DNA from: Propionibacteriaceae bacterium
GTDB taxonomy: Bacteria; Actinomycetota; Actinomycetes; Propionibacteriales; Propionibacteriaceae
Direction of reading: 5' to 3'
NCBI GenBank assembly: GCA_003158895.1
Contig: PMLO01000163.1
Location: 10,369-18,944, forward strand
Length of the DNA: 8,576 nucleotides
Shown: positions 1 through 6,828 of the stretch, in pieces
Layout of the letters: the number at the start of each line of letters is the position of its first letter
Numbering within the stretch: the stretch's first letter is position 1
Position numbers and translations under genes: made by a program
Notes under the pieces: generated by a model
Databases searched by the model: none
Told to the model about the DNA's origin: nothing
Seen by the model: the letters and a program-made list of their open reading frames with translations, nothing else

Positions 1-1
1 G

Positions 2-553
2 AAGGTCAGGATCTCCAACCGGTGGCGCGACCGTGCCAGGGGTACGAGCCTGTCGAGCATGTTCGACGAGGCGTTCCTGCTTGCCAACGCGACACTCGGC
101 TCGTCTGCGCCACCGGTCGACGACGTCCCTGGGGACGGCGAGCCGTCGGGCGCACTCAGCTGGGACTCCCTGGATGCGATCCTCGCCGAGACCACCCGGC
201 TCGCGAAGGAGGCTGCGGCTCTCGACCAGCTCCCGCCCGATCACGTGATTCCCAACCGCTGGGTGGGCTCGCCGATCGAGGCGTACAGCGCCAACCAGAT
301 GGTGGCCGTCAGGCTCTCCATCCACGGCCGTACGGAAAAGGTCGCGTTCTCCGAGCAGTGGCTGCGCCAGGCACGCGTGGCTGAGGTCTGCGACGCGGTG
401 CTGGAGGCGCATCGCGCCGCGTACGCACAGTTCGTACCTCCCGTCTTCGAGCCCGGGGACCGTCAGCGACTCGCCGATCGATACGCACGGCTCCAGAACC
501 AGTCCATGGCGTTGCTCGCGGCGCCCCCGACCCCGCAGGGAGGATCACGATGA
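2..553 (+). CDS. Tandem YbaB/EbfC-like protein, 5'-truncated by the window edge (T7SS-associated?)
   Basis: The reading frame is open from base 2 to the TGA at 551-553, so the gene very probably starts outside the window. An ATG at 59-61 exists, but the residues before it look coding and match a later part of the protein. The visible C-terminal part holds a helix (about nt 170-223), then beta-strand-like sequence with the pattern MVAVRLSIHGRTEKVAFS, then a helix rich in Ala (nt 365-433). This helix-strands-helix order, with a Gly turn and a W after the last strand, resembles the YbaB/EbfC nucleoid-associated fold, whose relatives such as EspL accompany mycobacterial ESX loci. The first about 100 bases encode a second copy of the end of that unit (KVRISNRW against KVAFSEQW). 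The stop overlaps the next start (ATGA), implying translational coupling. The family call is by eye from pattern only; a DNA-binding or chaperone-like role for T7SS is inference. Confidence 0.6.
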   Translation, partial: KVRISNRWRDRARGTSLSSMFDEAFLLANATLGSSAPPVDDVPGDGEPSGALSWDSLDAILAETTRLAKEAAALDQLPPDHVIPNRWVGSPIEAYSANQMVAVRLSIHGRTEKVAFSEQWLRQARVAEVCDAVLEAHRAAYAQFVPPVFEPGDRQRLADRYARLQNQSMALLAAPPTPQGGSR

Positions 554-1641
554 CTGAGCCCGGACGCGAAGAGCGGATCCAGGAGCCCGGTGTCGTCGGC
601 CACAGCTACGACACCGACGACCGGCTCGGGGATCTCGACATCTACGAGGCCCTCATCAACCCACACGACGACCAGGGGGCCGGCCAGAAGAAGAGCGGTG
701 CCGGAGGCCCGATGATGATGCCGATGGGGGGGTCCGGATCGGGGTCCTCGACCGGTACCTCTGCCGGGGCCGGTACGACGGCAGCCGGCGCGGCGAAAGG
801 CACCTCGGCGGCATCGGCGGGAGCGGGGAGCGGCTCCGGCTTCAGCGGTACGGGCGTCAGCGGCATCGGGGGAGCGGGGTACACACCATCGGGACTGGGT
901 GCTGACTCACTGTCCGGAGTCGGGGGAGCGGGGCTGAGCGGCCTGAGCTCTTCTCTCGGAACCGGGGGCCTGTCCAGCTCCGGGTCGTCCTGGGGGGCAC
1001 CGTCGTTCGGCACCGGTGCGGCGGGCCTCACCGCCCCAACGCTCGACCAGCTGGGTACGGCTGCGGGAACCGGGGGCTTCACGGTTCCTACCGTGCCCAC
1101 GACACCGACGCAGACGATCCCAACCATCCCTGTACCGACGGTTCCTGCACCGACGGCCCCCCGCACGAATCCTGGCGGCGCCTCTTCACCCATCACGATG
1201 CCCAGCACGGGGACTCCCTCCGGAAGCGGCATCAAGGTGCCGAGCTCTGCAGGCGGCGCGGGGATGCCCAGCGTGGGCGGTGGCGGAGGCGCGTCCGCGA
1301 GCACCGCGAACCTAGGCGTCAAGACGGTCAAGGCCAGCCCCGAGATGCTCCACAAGGAGGCGCAGCACTGGGACGACACGTCCAAGGAGTTCACGGCGAA
1401 CGTGTCGAACCCGATCGGCAACCAGTCGCCGTCGTCGGTCGACTTCGGGATGATGGCGGCGGCGTTCGACCCGTACAACGTCCTCCTGAACCGCCTCAAG
1501 ACGTGGTCGAACGAGGCCGGTGCGGAGTTCTCCGCGATCAGCGACGCGCTGCAGTCGGCGTCCGGCGGGTACTCCGACACGGAGACCACGAACACGGCGA
1601 CCGCCGGACAGGTTCGTACGAGCTCGAACAACCCGGTCTAG
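550..1641 (+). CDS. Putative T7SS substrate: disordered Gly/Ser/Pro N-terminus with C-terminal EspC/WXG100-like domain
   Basis: This is a 363-residue protein starting at ATG 550, with a GGGAGG ribosome site about 6 bp upstream and a 4-bp overlap with the preceding gene. Residues 1-45 are polar and acidic. Residues 50-165 are Gly/Ser/Ala-rich low complexity, and 178-225 are Pro/Thr-rich with VPT/IPT repeats. Residues about 257-340 form two amphipathic helices separated by a polar turn (NPIGNQSPSS), as in the EspC/DUF2580 and WXG100 families of secreted helical hairpins. Directly after helix 2 is YSDTE (341-345), which fits the YxxxD/E export signal of actinobacterial type VII secretion. Known EspC-like proteins carry the hairpin at the N-terminus, so the C-terminal placement here is unusual. 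There is no signal peptide or membrane segment. Secretion by an ESX-like machine is inferred; the core machine is not in the window. Confidence 0.7.
   Translation: MTEPGREERIQEPGVVGHSYDTDDRLGDLDIYEALINPHDDQGAGQKKSGAGGPMMMPMGGSGSGSSTGTSAGAGTTAAGAAKGTSAASAGAGSGSGFSGTGVSGIGGAGYTPSGLGADSLSGVGGAGLSGLSSSLGTGGLSSSGSSWGAPSFGTGAAGLTAPTLDQLGTAAGTGGFTVPTVPTTPTQTIPTIPVPTVPAPTAPRTNPGGASSPITMPSTGTPSGSGIKVPSSAGGAGMPSVGGGGGASASTANLGVKTVKASPEMLHKEAQHWDDTSKEFTANVSNPIGNQSPSSVDFGMMAAAFDPYNVLLNRLKTWSNEAGAEFSAISDALQSASGGYSDTETTNTATAGQVRTSSNNPV
866..933 (+). repeat. Short direct repeat inside the Gly-rich region (two 14-bp copies)
   Basis: The 14-mer TCGGGGGAGCGGGG occurs at 866-879 and again at 920-933, 54 bp (18 codons) apart and in frame. 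It encodes the repeated G-I/V-G-G-A-G segment. The spacing suggests the low-complexity region grew by in-frame duplication of a unit of about 18 residues, though the sequence between the copies is only loosely similar. Confidence 0.5.
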
Positions 1642-1646
1642 GAGGA
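1640..1646 (+). promoter_or_regulatory. Ribosome binding site that fixes the start of the third gene
   Basis: AGGAGGA overlaps the TAG stop of the preceding gene and lies 5 bp before ATG 1652. It selects this start over in-frame upstream candidates such as ATG 1520, which would run over the previous gene and add an Arg-rich, non-protein-like stretch of 44 residues. Confidence 0.8.
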
Positions 1647-1651
1647 ACGCG

Positions 1652-2647
1652 ATGACGACGACGACGCAGACGCCCACGGCGTCGGCCGCGATGCAGAGCC
1701 TGGATCCCGACGCGGTCAGGGCTCTCGCGGCGCTCAAGGCGGCTTGCCAGGCATGCGAGGACGCCGACAACGCGCAGGCCAAGAAGGGCGCTGACCAAGC
1801 CCACGACACGTACGACGGCTGGTGTCAGGACCAAGCGAAGAAGAACTTCCTGGCGCTGGGTCAGGCCGAGATCGACGGCATGTGGGCGAAGTTCAACGAT
1901 CTGCAGGACCGGTACCAGAGGACGTTGCGCCCGCACGAGAACGTGGGCCCGAAGCTTCACCAGGTGTACACGGACACCTGGGTCGTCGTCGGGCAGAAGA
2001 TCGCTCCGATCATCACCGACGTCCAGACGCGCCAGCAGCAGGACCACTGGACCGGTGCCGGCGCAGACGACTACATGAAGCAGCTGCCTGTCCAGCTCAG
2101 CGCGCTCAACGAGTTCTCGCAGTACGTCTCCGTGGCCGGGGCAGGCGTCGAGACGCCCGCCAAGCTGCAGCAGGCGGTGTTCACCAGTTTCGTGACCATG
2201 GCCGCCGGTTCGGCCCAGCAGCTCCTGGGATATGCCGAAACGGACACGGGCACCCACTACTTCCAGCGGTGCGGGTGGGCCGCGCACACGTTGTCGCAGG
2301 ACCTCACGTGGTTCACGAACAAGCTCATGACCGGCAGCGGCACCTTGCAGGCAGTGGTGGACGAGCACATCCGGATGATGACCTCCAGCTCGGTGACGAC
2401 GGCAACGGTGCTCACGGGGGACGCCTGGCCGAAGGCGACGAAGGCTACCGAAACGTCCAAGCTCCCGACCGGGACCGACCCGAAGTACTCCTCACCGTCC
2501 GGGCTGAACTCCGTCGGCGGCGACGCGCCCATCACCGATCGGGGCGACTCGCAGGGTGTCAGCGTGGACGACGCAGCGCCCAAACCCACGGCGGCGGCGC
2601 CTAGTCCGGCCCCCACACCCGCCCCAGCGCCGACGACGTCCGGATAG
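1652..2647 (+). CDS. Helical WxG-containing protein with Pro/Ala/Thr-rich tail, putative T7SS partner
   Basis: I do not recognise a named family. The 331-residue product begins at ATG 1652, after a strong AGGAGGA site that overlaps the previous stop. Residues about 20-245 read as almost continuous alpha helix. In the middle is HWTGAGADDY (132-141), a W-x-G turn between helices as in WXG100 proteins, followed by a helix ending near residue 160. YAETD (194-198) formally fits the YxxxD/E secretion motif, but it lies well downstream of the W-x-G hairpin, so it may be coincidence. Residues 257-331 are predicted disordered and end in a Pro/Ala/Thr-rich tail (309-330). There is no signal peptide and no transmembrane segment. 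Position, spacing (10 bp) and helical character suggest it is co-expressed with the EspC-like protein and acts as a T7SS substrate or substrate partner. That role is inference. Confidence 0.6.
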   Translation: MTTTTQTPTASAAMQSLDPDAVRALAALKAACQACEDADNAQAKKGADQAHDTYDGWCQDQAKKNFLALGQAEIDGMWAKFNDLQDRYQRTLRPHENVGPKLHQVYTDTWVVVGQKIAPIITDVQTRQQQDHWTGAGADDYMKQLPVQLSALNEFSQYVSVAGAGVETPAKLQQAVFTSFVTMAAGSAQQLLGYAETDTGTHYFQRCGWAAHTLSQDLTWFTNKLMTGSGTLQAVVDEHIRMMTSSSVTTATVLTGDAWPKATKATETSKLPTGTDPKYSSPSGLNSVGGDAPITDRGDSQGVSVDDAAPKPTAAAPSPAPTPAPAPTTSG

Positions 2648-2697
2648 AGGTCCTCAGGGGACTGCACCCATTCCTCGCGACCCGCTCCGAGGCGTCC

Positions 2698-2727
2698 CCG
2701 ACTGGAGTGGACCGACCAGGCTACGAT
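2698..2727 (+). promoter_or_regulatory. Possible promoter for the mtrA operon
   Basis: The 98-bp gap before mtrA is the only clear intergenic space upstream of the mtrAB-lpqB operon. It contains TACGAT (2722-2727), a fair -10 hexamer, with CCGACT (2698-2703) 18 bp upstream, sharing the central GAC of a TTGACA -35. The predicted start of transcription lies near 2734, leaving a very short leader that includes the AGGGGG ribosome site (2734-2739), 6 bp before the GTG start. The match is moderate. Read-through from the upstream gene cluster is also possible, because I see no convincing terminator in the gap. Confidence 0.35.
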
Positions 2728-2745
2728 CGATCCAGGGGGTGAGTC

Positions 2746-3453
2746 GTGAGCGAGACTCCGAATGGGCGCAGGATCCTCATCATCGATGACGATGCGTCGC
2801 TGGCCGAGATGCTGCAGCTCGTGCTGCGCCAGGAAGGCTTCGAGACGACCTGGTGTGCCTCAGGTGACACGGCCCTCGAGGTGTTCCGGTCAGCGCAGTT
2901 CGACCTCGTACTGCTCGACCTCATGCTGCCGGGCCTGGACGGGGTCGCGGTGTGCAGGCGGATTCGGGCCGACTCCGGGGTACCGATCGTGATGCTGACG
3001 GCCAAGTCCGATACAGGCGATGTCGTCGACGGGCTCGAAGCCGGGGCCGACGACTACATCCCCAAGCCGTTCAAGCCTCGCGAACTCGTCGCCCGGGTCT
3101 GGACCAGGCTTCGTCGGCCGCCGGCCGAGTCGGAGACAGACATGATCCGCGTCGGTGACGTGACGATCGACGTGTCTGCGCACGAGGTGAAGCGAGGGAG
3201 CGATCCCATCGCTCTCACGCCGCTCGAGTTCGACCTGCTCTTGGCTCTCGCACGACGGCCGCACCAGGTCTTCACCCGGGAGAAGCTGCTCGAGCAGGTC
3301 TGGGGCTACCGCCATGCGGCCGACACGAGGCTCGTGAACGTCCACATCCAGCGCCTTCGGTCGAAGATCGAGCAGGACCCCGAGCGACCGGAGCTCGTAC
3401 TGACAGTTCGAGGGATCGGGTACAAGGCCGGTGGCGTCGCAGGAGTCAAGTAG
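2746..3453 (+). CDS. mtrA: Response regulator MtrA (OmpR/PhoB family)
   Basis: MtrA is the DNA-binding partner of sensor kinase MtrB and controls cell-wall, division and replication-linked genes in actinobacteria. The 235-residue product starts at GTG 2746 with AGGGGG 6 bp upstream. The receiver domain (about 9-120) has the acidic pocket D14/D15, phosphoacceptor D58 in LVLLDLMLPG, T85 in IVMLTAK and K107 in DDYIPKPFKP. The C-terminal winged-helix domain (about 130-232) contains LTPLEFDLLLALA, the recognition-helix region TRLVNVHIQRLRSKIE and the terminal TVRGIGYKAG hairpin. The segments RADSGVPIVMLTAK and GLEAGADDYIPKPFKP closely match mycobacterial MtrA as I remember it, and the mtrB and lpqB neighbours confirm the identity. 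Its end overlaps mtrB by 23 bp, indicating coupled translation. The gene normally found upstream in mycobacteria (tmk) is replaced here by a T7SS-like cassette. Confidence 0.95.
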   Translation: MSETPNGRRILIIDDDASLAEMLQLVLRQEGFETTWCASGDTALEVFRSAQFDLVLLDLMLPGLDGVAVCRRIRADSGVPIVMLTAKSDTGDVVDGLEAGADDYIPKPFKPRELVARVWTRLRRPPAESETDMIRVGDVTIDVSAHEVKRGSDPIALTPLEFDLLLALARRPHQVFTREKLLEQVWGYRHAADTRLVNVHIQRLRSKIEQDPERPELVLTVRGIGYKAGGVAGVK

Positions 3454-5059
3454 GGGCTTGGATCAGGCCCGCCGGCTGCTACGTGCGCCGAGCCGGGCCT
3501 GGTGGGGCTCGCTCACGCTGCGTGTCGTGGGGACGACGCTGATCGGTACCGTCCTCGTCCTGCTGCTCGGCGGGTGGCTGCTTCAGCAGCAGGCTGCCGC
3601 AGGCATCGAGAAGGGCAAGGTGGACTCCTCCTATGCCGAGGCGTCGACGGCTCTCGACATCTTCGAGAGCTCACTGCGCGATTCGACGGTTCAGGGGAGC
3701 GCGACTCAGAGCATCAACCGCGTCGCGGGCGCGGCTGTCGCGCGAGGCTCTGTCGGTGGCCAGTACTACGTGCTCGTCTCGCTTCCCACCTCAGACATCC
3801 GTACCGAGAAGCTCGACCCGTCGAGCGTTCCCAGCTCGTTGCGCCAGACCGTGGAGCAGGCCATCAACTCAACCGACTCCCGGTTGTACTCGAGCTCGAC
3901 GCTGGTGCGGTACCGCGACGGGACCGACTCCGTCCCGGGCATTGTGGTGGGCGCCGTGGCGGGGTCGTCGGGCCTGACCCGCTACCCGGTGTACTTCGTC
4001 TTCCCCATGTCGCAGGAGCAGAAGACTCTGGGCGTGGTCCAGCAGGCGCTGATCTCGACGGGCCTCGCGGTCGCGCTCGGAATGGTCATCATCGCGTTCT
4101 GGGTGGCCCGGGCCGTGATCACGCCGGTCCGTTCGGCGCGTCAATCGGCGGAACGGCTCGCTTCCGGACAGCTGGCCGACCGCATGCCCGTCCGGGGGAC
4201 GGACGACCTGGCGCGGCTGGCCGTGTCGATGAACTACATGGCCTCCGAGCTGCAGCACCGCATCAGGCAGCTCGAAGAGCTGTCCCGCCTCCAGCAGCGG
4301 TTCGTCGCCGACGTGTCCCATGAGCTGCGGACGCCGTTGACGACCGTACGGCTCGCGGCGGACGTCCTGTACGAGGCTCACGACAGCTTCCCGGCGCTTG
4401 AGAACCGGTCGGCGGTGCTGATGCGACGGGAGCTGGACCGTTTCGAGGCGCTGCTCGCGGACCTGCTGGAGATCTCCCGTTTCGACGCCGGAGCTGCCGA
4501 GCTGACGCTGGACGAGCAGGACCTGTGCGAGCTGGTACGGACCGAGGTGGATGCCCTGCACGCGTTGGCAGCCACCCGCGGCGTCGAGCTGGTGCTGATA
4601 CTCCCGGACTCCAGCTGCGACGCCGACTTCGACCAGCGTCGGATCGGGCGGGTGCTGAGGAACCTGCTCACGAACGCCATCGAGCACGGAGAAGGGCGGC
4701 CGGTCGAGATCGAGGTCGCGGCGAACCAGACGGCCGTCGCCGTGACCGTACGCGACCATGGCGTGGGCTTCGACGCGAATGACAGCCACAACGTGTTCGA
4801 GCGCTTCTGGCGTGCCGATCGGGCGAGAGCTCGCAGCCTGGGCGGGACGGGCCTCGGTCTGGCGATCGCGATGGAAGACGTGCGCCTCCACGGGGGCAAC
4901 CTCACCGCCTGGGGCAGACCGATGCGAGGGGCACAGTTCCGCGTGACCATCCCGCGGCGTCACGGGACCCCCATCGCCTCGTCCCCGCTGCCGCTGGTGC
5001 CGCGCGACCTGCCGCGACGCCGTCCCGTGGCCAAAGCGATCGGCAGGGCCGAGAAGTGA
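3431..5059 (+). CDS. mtrB: Sensor histidine kinase MtrB
   Basis: This is the membrane kinase of the MtrAB system, 542 residues from GTG 3431 (mycobacterial MtrB is of similar length). Order: short cytosolic Arg-rich N-terminus; TM1 (about 28-51); extracytoplasmic sensor (about 52-200); TM2 (about 203-228); HAMP linker (about 229-282); dimerisation/phosphoacceptor domain with H297 in DVSHELRTPLTT; and the ATPase domain with the N box LRNLLTNAIEHGEG (N415), G1 DHGVGFD (442-448), F box NVFERFWRADR and G2 LGGTGLGLAIA (470-480). A basic, Pro-rich cytosolic tail (about 510-542) follows. All catalytic motifs are intact. The start lies inside mtrA with only a weak AAGG site; TTG 3458, just after the mtrA stop and behind an AGGAG, is an alternative that would remove nine residues. 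The stop overlaps or abuts the lpqB start. Confidence 0.95.
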   Translation: MASQESSRGLDQARRLLRAPSRAWWGSLTLRVVGTTLIGTVLVLLLGGWLLQQQAAAGIEKGKVDSSYAEASTALDIFESSLRDSTVQGSATQSINRVAGAAVARGSVGGQYYVLVSLPTSDIRTEKLDPSSVPSSLRQTVEQAINSTDSRLYSSSTLVRYRDGTDSVPGIVVGAVAGSSGLTRYPVYFVFPMSQEQKTLGVVQQALISTGLAVALGMVIIAFWVARAVITPVRSARQSAERLASGQLADRMPVRGTDDLARLAVSMNYMASELQHRIRQLEELSRLQQRFVADVSHELRTPLTTVRLAADVLYEAHDSFPALENRSAVLMRRELDRFEALLADLLEISRFDAGAAELTLDEQDLCELVRTEVDALHALAATRGVELVLILPDSSCDADFDQRRIGRVLRNLLTNAIEHGEGRPVEIEVAANQTAVAVTVRDHGVGFDANDSHNVFERFWRADRARARSLGGTGLGLAIAMEDVRLHGGNLTAWGRPMRGAQFRVTIPRRHGTPIASSPLPLVPRDLPRRRPVAKAIGRAEK

Positions 5060-6753
5060 TGAAGAGACGCACAGCGCTCGGCCTGGTACTCGCGCTCGGC
5101 CTGCCCGCAGGGTGTGCGACACTGCCCACCTCCGGGTCGGTCGTCAGCGAGCCGAGGCGTTCTCAAGCCTCCGATCCCGGGGCAGCCGCGATCGACCCCG
5201 ACCCGCCGACACCAGGCGCCAGCCCGTCCCTGATCATCGATGGCTTCCTCCATGCCATGGCGGCGTACCTGCCTGGCTATCCCGCGGCGCGGGAGTACCT
5301 CACCTCTGCCGCGAAGACGACATGGAAGCCCGAGGCGGGGGTCCTGGTGTACGCCGACGGCACTGAGCCGACGGTCACCGCGGACACGGTCTCGATGGAG
5401 GTTCCGCTGGTCGGTACGGTCGGGGCGGACGGGGCTTTCGACGCCGCGGGGGTCGGCATGTGGAGCCACGACTTCGGCCTCATCAAGGAGAACGGGGAGT
5501 GGCGGATCAGCAACCCGCAGTCGGGCATCCTCATCTCCCGCTACCTGTTCGCCTCCGGGTTCGTCCTTCACGACGTCTTCTTCCTCGACAGCACGCGCTC
5601 CACGCTCGTCCCGGACGCCCGCTACGTGGCGAGGGGCAACCGCACGCCCACCACAGTGATGAAGATGCTGCTGTCCGGGCCTTCCCAATGGCTGGGCCCC
5701 GCGGTCGTGACCGCTGTGCCGCCGGCCACGGCGCTGATCGGCAGCGTCAGCGACAGCGGCGAGATCACGATCCCGCTCTCCGTCGTGCCTGCGAACGCGG
5801 CGGACCGGTCCCTCATGTGTGCCCAGATCGCGGCCGTACTTCGGCAGCTTCCTGACGCGACGGGATTCCGGCTCACCGCTCAGGGGGCTGCGGTCGACAT
5901 CACAGAGCAACGCGCTGACGGTTCCGTGCCGTTCGGGATGGCTGACCGGTACGACCCGCTCCCCACCCTGACGATCCAGCTGTTCGCGATGAGCGACGGC
6001 CACCTCGTACGAGCCCCCGACGGCTCCGGCGGTCAGGCGCGCGTCGTCAACGGTGACTTCGGCACCCAGACATGGCAGGCATCTGCCGTGGCGGTCGCGG
6101 CCGACGGCGTCGATGCCGCCCTGCTGGTCGGCAACCAGGTCATCAGGGGCACCGTGGACGGCCAAGGCACCAAGTCCGTGCTGACACGCGACAAGATCCT
6201 CCGCCCTCAGTTCAGCCGTGATGGCGGGCTGTGGACGATGACGCCCTCGGGTGAGGTCTGGCGGATCGACGCCGACCACGCCGTACAGGTCGCTGCTCCC
6301 GGGCTGGAGGGTCGAAGCGTCGTCGCGTTCAGGATCTCCCCTGATGGGCAGCGCATGGCGGTGGTCTCGGACACGAACGGCACCCGCGAGGTCGGCCTGG
6401 TCCGGATCGAGGCCGGGACCAGCTACGTCGTCAACGGTTGGCGCACGGTGCCGCTGCTCCAGGACACCTCGCCGATCGTTGGTGCCGTCGATGTGGGATG
6501 GAGCTCCACGACGTCGATCACCGTGCTGGCCGGAATCCAGCGGCCGGCGGACGTGGTGGAGGTCGACATCGACGGAATCGTGCTCCATGACGACGGCCGC
6601 TCGGACACGTGGTCGGCGACGTCCCTGGCTGTGTCTGCCCGCGGTTCCCGCAAGGCCGTCGGCGACTCGACGGGTGCTGTGTGGCTCTACCAGGACAGCT
6701 TCCGCTGGAACCCTGTTGCCGGAAAGCTGACCGTACCGTCGTATCCCGGCTGA
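5056..6753 (+). CDS. lpqB: Lipoprotein LpqB (GerMN and beta-propeller domains), MtrB modulator
   Basis: LpqB is the extracytoplasmic lipoprotein that binds the MtrB sensor domain and tunes MtrA phosphorylation. The product has 565 residues (583 in M. tuberculosis). A basic N-terminus and hydrophobic stretch lead to the lipobox LPAGC with C20 as lipidation site; Pro at the -3 position is atypical. The start of the mature protein (CATLPTSGSV) and the conserved segment SPSLIIDGFLHAMA near 57-70 are typical of LpqB. A GerMN domain spans about 196-285 (TPTTVMKMLLSGPSQWL to FRLTAQGAAVDI), and the rest (about 300-565) reads as beta-propeller blades with SRDGGLWTM and SPDGQRMAVVSD turns. The GTG at 5056 gives a GTGA overlap with the mtrB stop; ATG 5059 is the next codon and equally likely as the start. 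Translation is coupled to mtrB either way. The TGA stop is part of a DnaA-box-like nonamer. Confidence 0.93.
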   Translation: MMKRRTALGLVLALGLPAGCATLPTSGSVVSEPRRSQASDPGAAAIDPDPPTPGASPSLIIDGFLHAMAAYLPGYPAAREYLTSAAKTTWKPEAGVLVYADGTEPTVTADTVSMEVPLVGTVGADGAFDAAGVGMWSHDFGLIKENGEWRISNPQSGILISRYLFASGFVLHDVFFLDSTRSTLVPDARYVARGNRTPTTVMKMLLSGPSQWLGPAVVTAVPPATALIGSVSDSGEITIPLSVVPANAADRSLMCAQIAAVLRQLPDATGFRLTAQGAAVDITEQRADGSVPFGMADRYDPLPTLTIQLFAMSDGHLVRAPDGSGGQARVVNGDFGTQTWQASAVAVAADGVDAALLVGNQVIRGTVDGQGTKSVLTRDKILRPQFSRDGGLWTMTPSGEVWRIDADHAVQVAAPGLEGRSVVAFRISPDGQRMAVVSDTNGTREVGLVRIEAGTSYVVNGWRTVPLLQDTSPIVGAVDVGWSSTTSITVLAGIQRPADVVEVDIDGIVLHDDGRSDTWSATSLAVSARGSRKAVGDSTGAVWLYQDSFRWNPVAGKLTVPSYPG

Positions 6754-6778
6754 TCCACAGGTCCGGAGCTTGTCCACA
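6751..6778 (+). promoter_or_regulatory. Pair of DnaA-box-like nonamers between lpqB and comF
   Basis: TTGTCCACA at 6770-6778 equals the actinobacterial DnaA-box consensus used in Streptomyces and mycobacteria. TGATCCACA at 6751-6759 differs from TTATCCACA at one base and uses the lpqB stop codon as its first three bases. Both are in the same orientation with starts 19 bp apart, nearly two helical turns. The second box sits within the small dyad GCTTG-TCCA-CAAGC (6768-6781). They lie just upstream of the proposed comF promoter, so DnaA could affect comF transcription or read-through from lpqB. Actual DnaA binding is inference. Confidence 0.5.
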
Positions 6779-6791
6779 AGCATCGGTTCAC

Positions 6792-6820
6792 CTGACGCGT
6801 GGCCCGCCCGGGCGTACATG
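6792..6820 (+). promoter_or_regulatory. Possible promoter giving a leaderless comF transcript
   Basis: CTGACG (6792-6797) and TACATG (6815-6820) are separated by 17 bp and resemble -35 TTGACA and -10 TANNNT. Transcription would start at about 6827-6829, on the proposed GTG start codon of comF, for which no properly spaced Shine-Dalgarno site exists. Leaderless mRNAs are common in actinobacteria. The -10 lacks the final T, so this is a tentative call. Confidence 0.3.
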
Positions 6821-6828
6821 GTCGGGGT

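Noticed and set aside
59..61. ATG 59 as the start of the first gene
   Set aside because: The frame is open to the window edge, the residues before the ATG resemble a later part of the same protein, and no good ribosome site precedes it.
642..1631. Minus-strand open frame of about 329 codons opposite the EspC-like gene
   Set aside because: Its Pro/Ala/Val-rich product is the mirror of the Gly/Ser/Thr-rich sense codons. There is no credible start context, and the sense strand has a coupled operon gene.
1520..1651. Upstream extension of the third gene to ATG 1520
   Set aside because: It would overlap the preceding gene by about 120 bp and add an Arg-rich stretch; the AGGAGGA before ATG 1652 decides the start.
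2649..2664. Possible terminator GTCC-TCAGG-GGAC after the third gene
   Set aside because: Only 4 bp of stem plus a possible wobble pair, and no U-tract: too weak to call.
6229..6237. DnaA-box-like TGTGGACGA inside lpqB
   Set aside because: It is a single one-mismatch nonamer within conserved propeller codons, at the frequency expected by chance.
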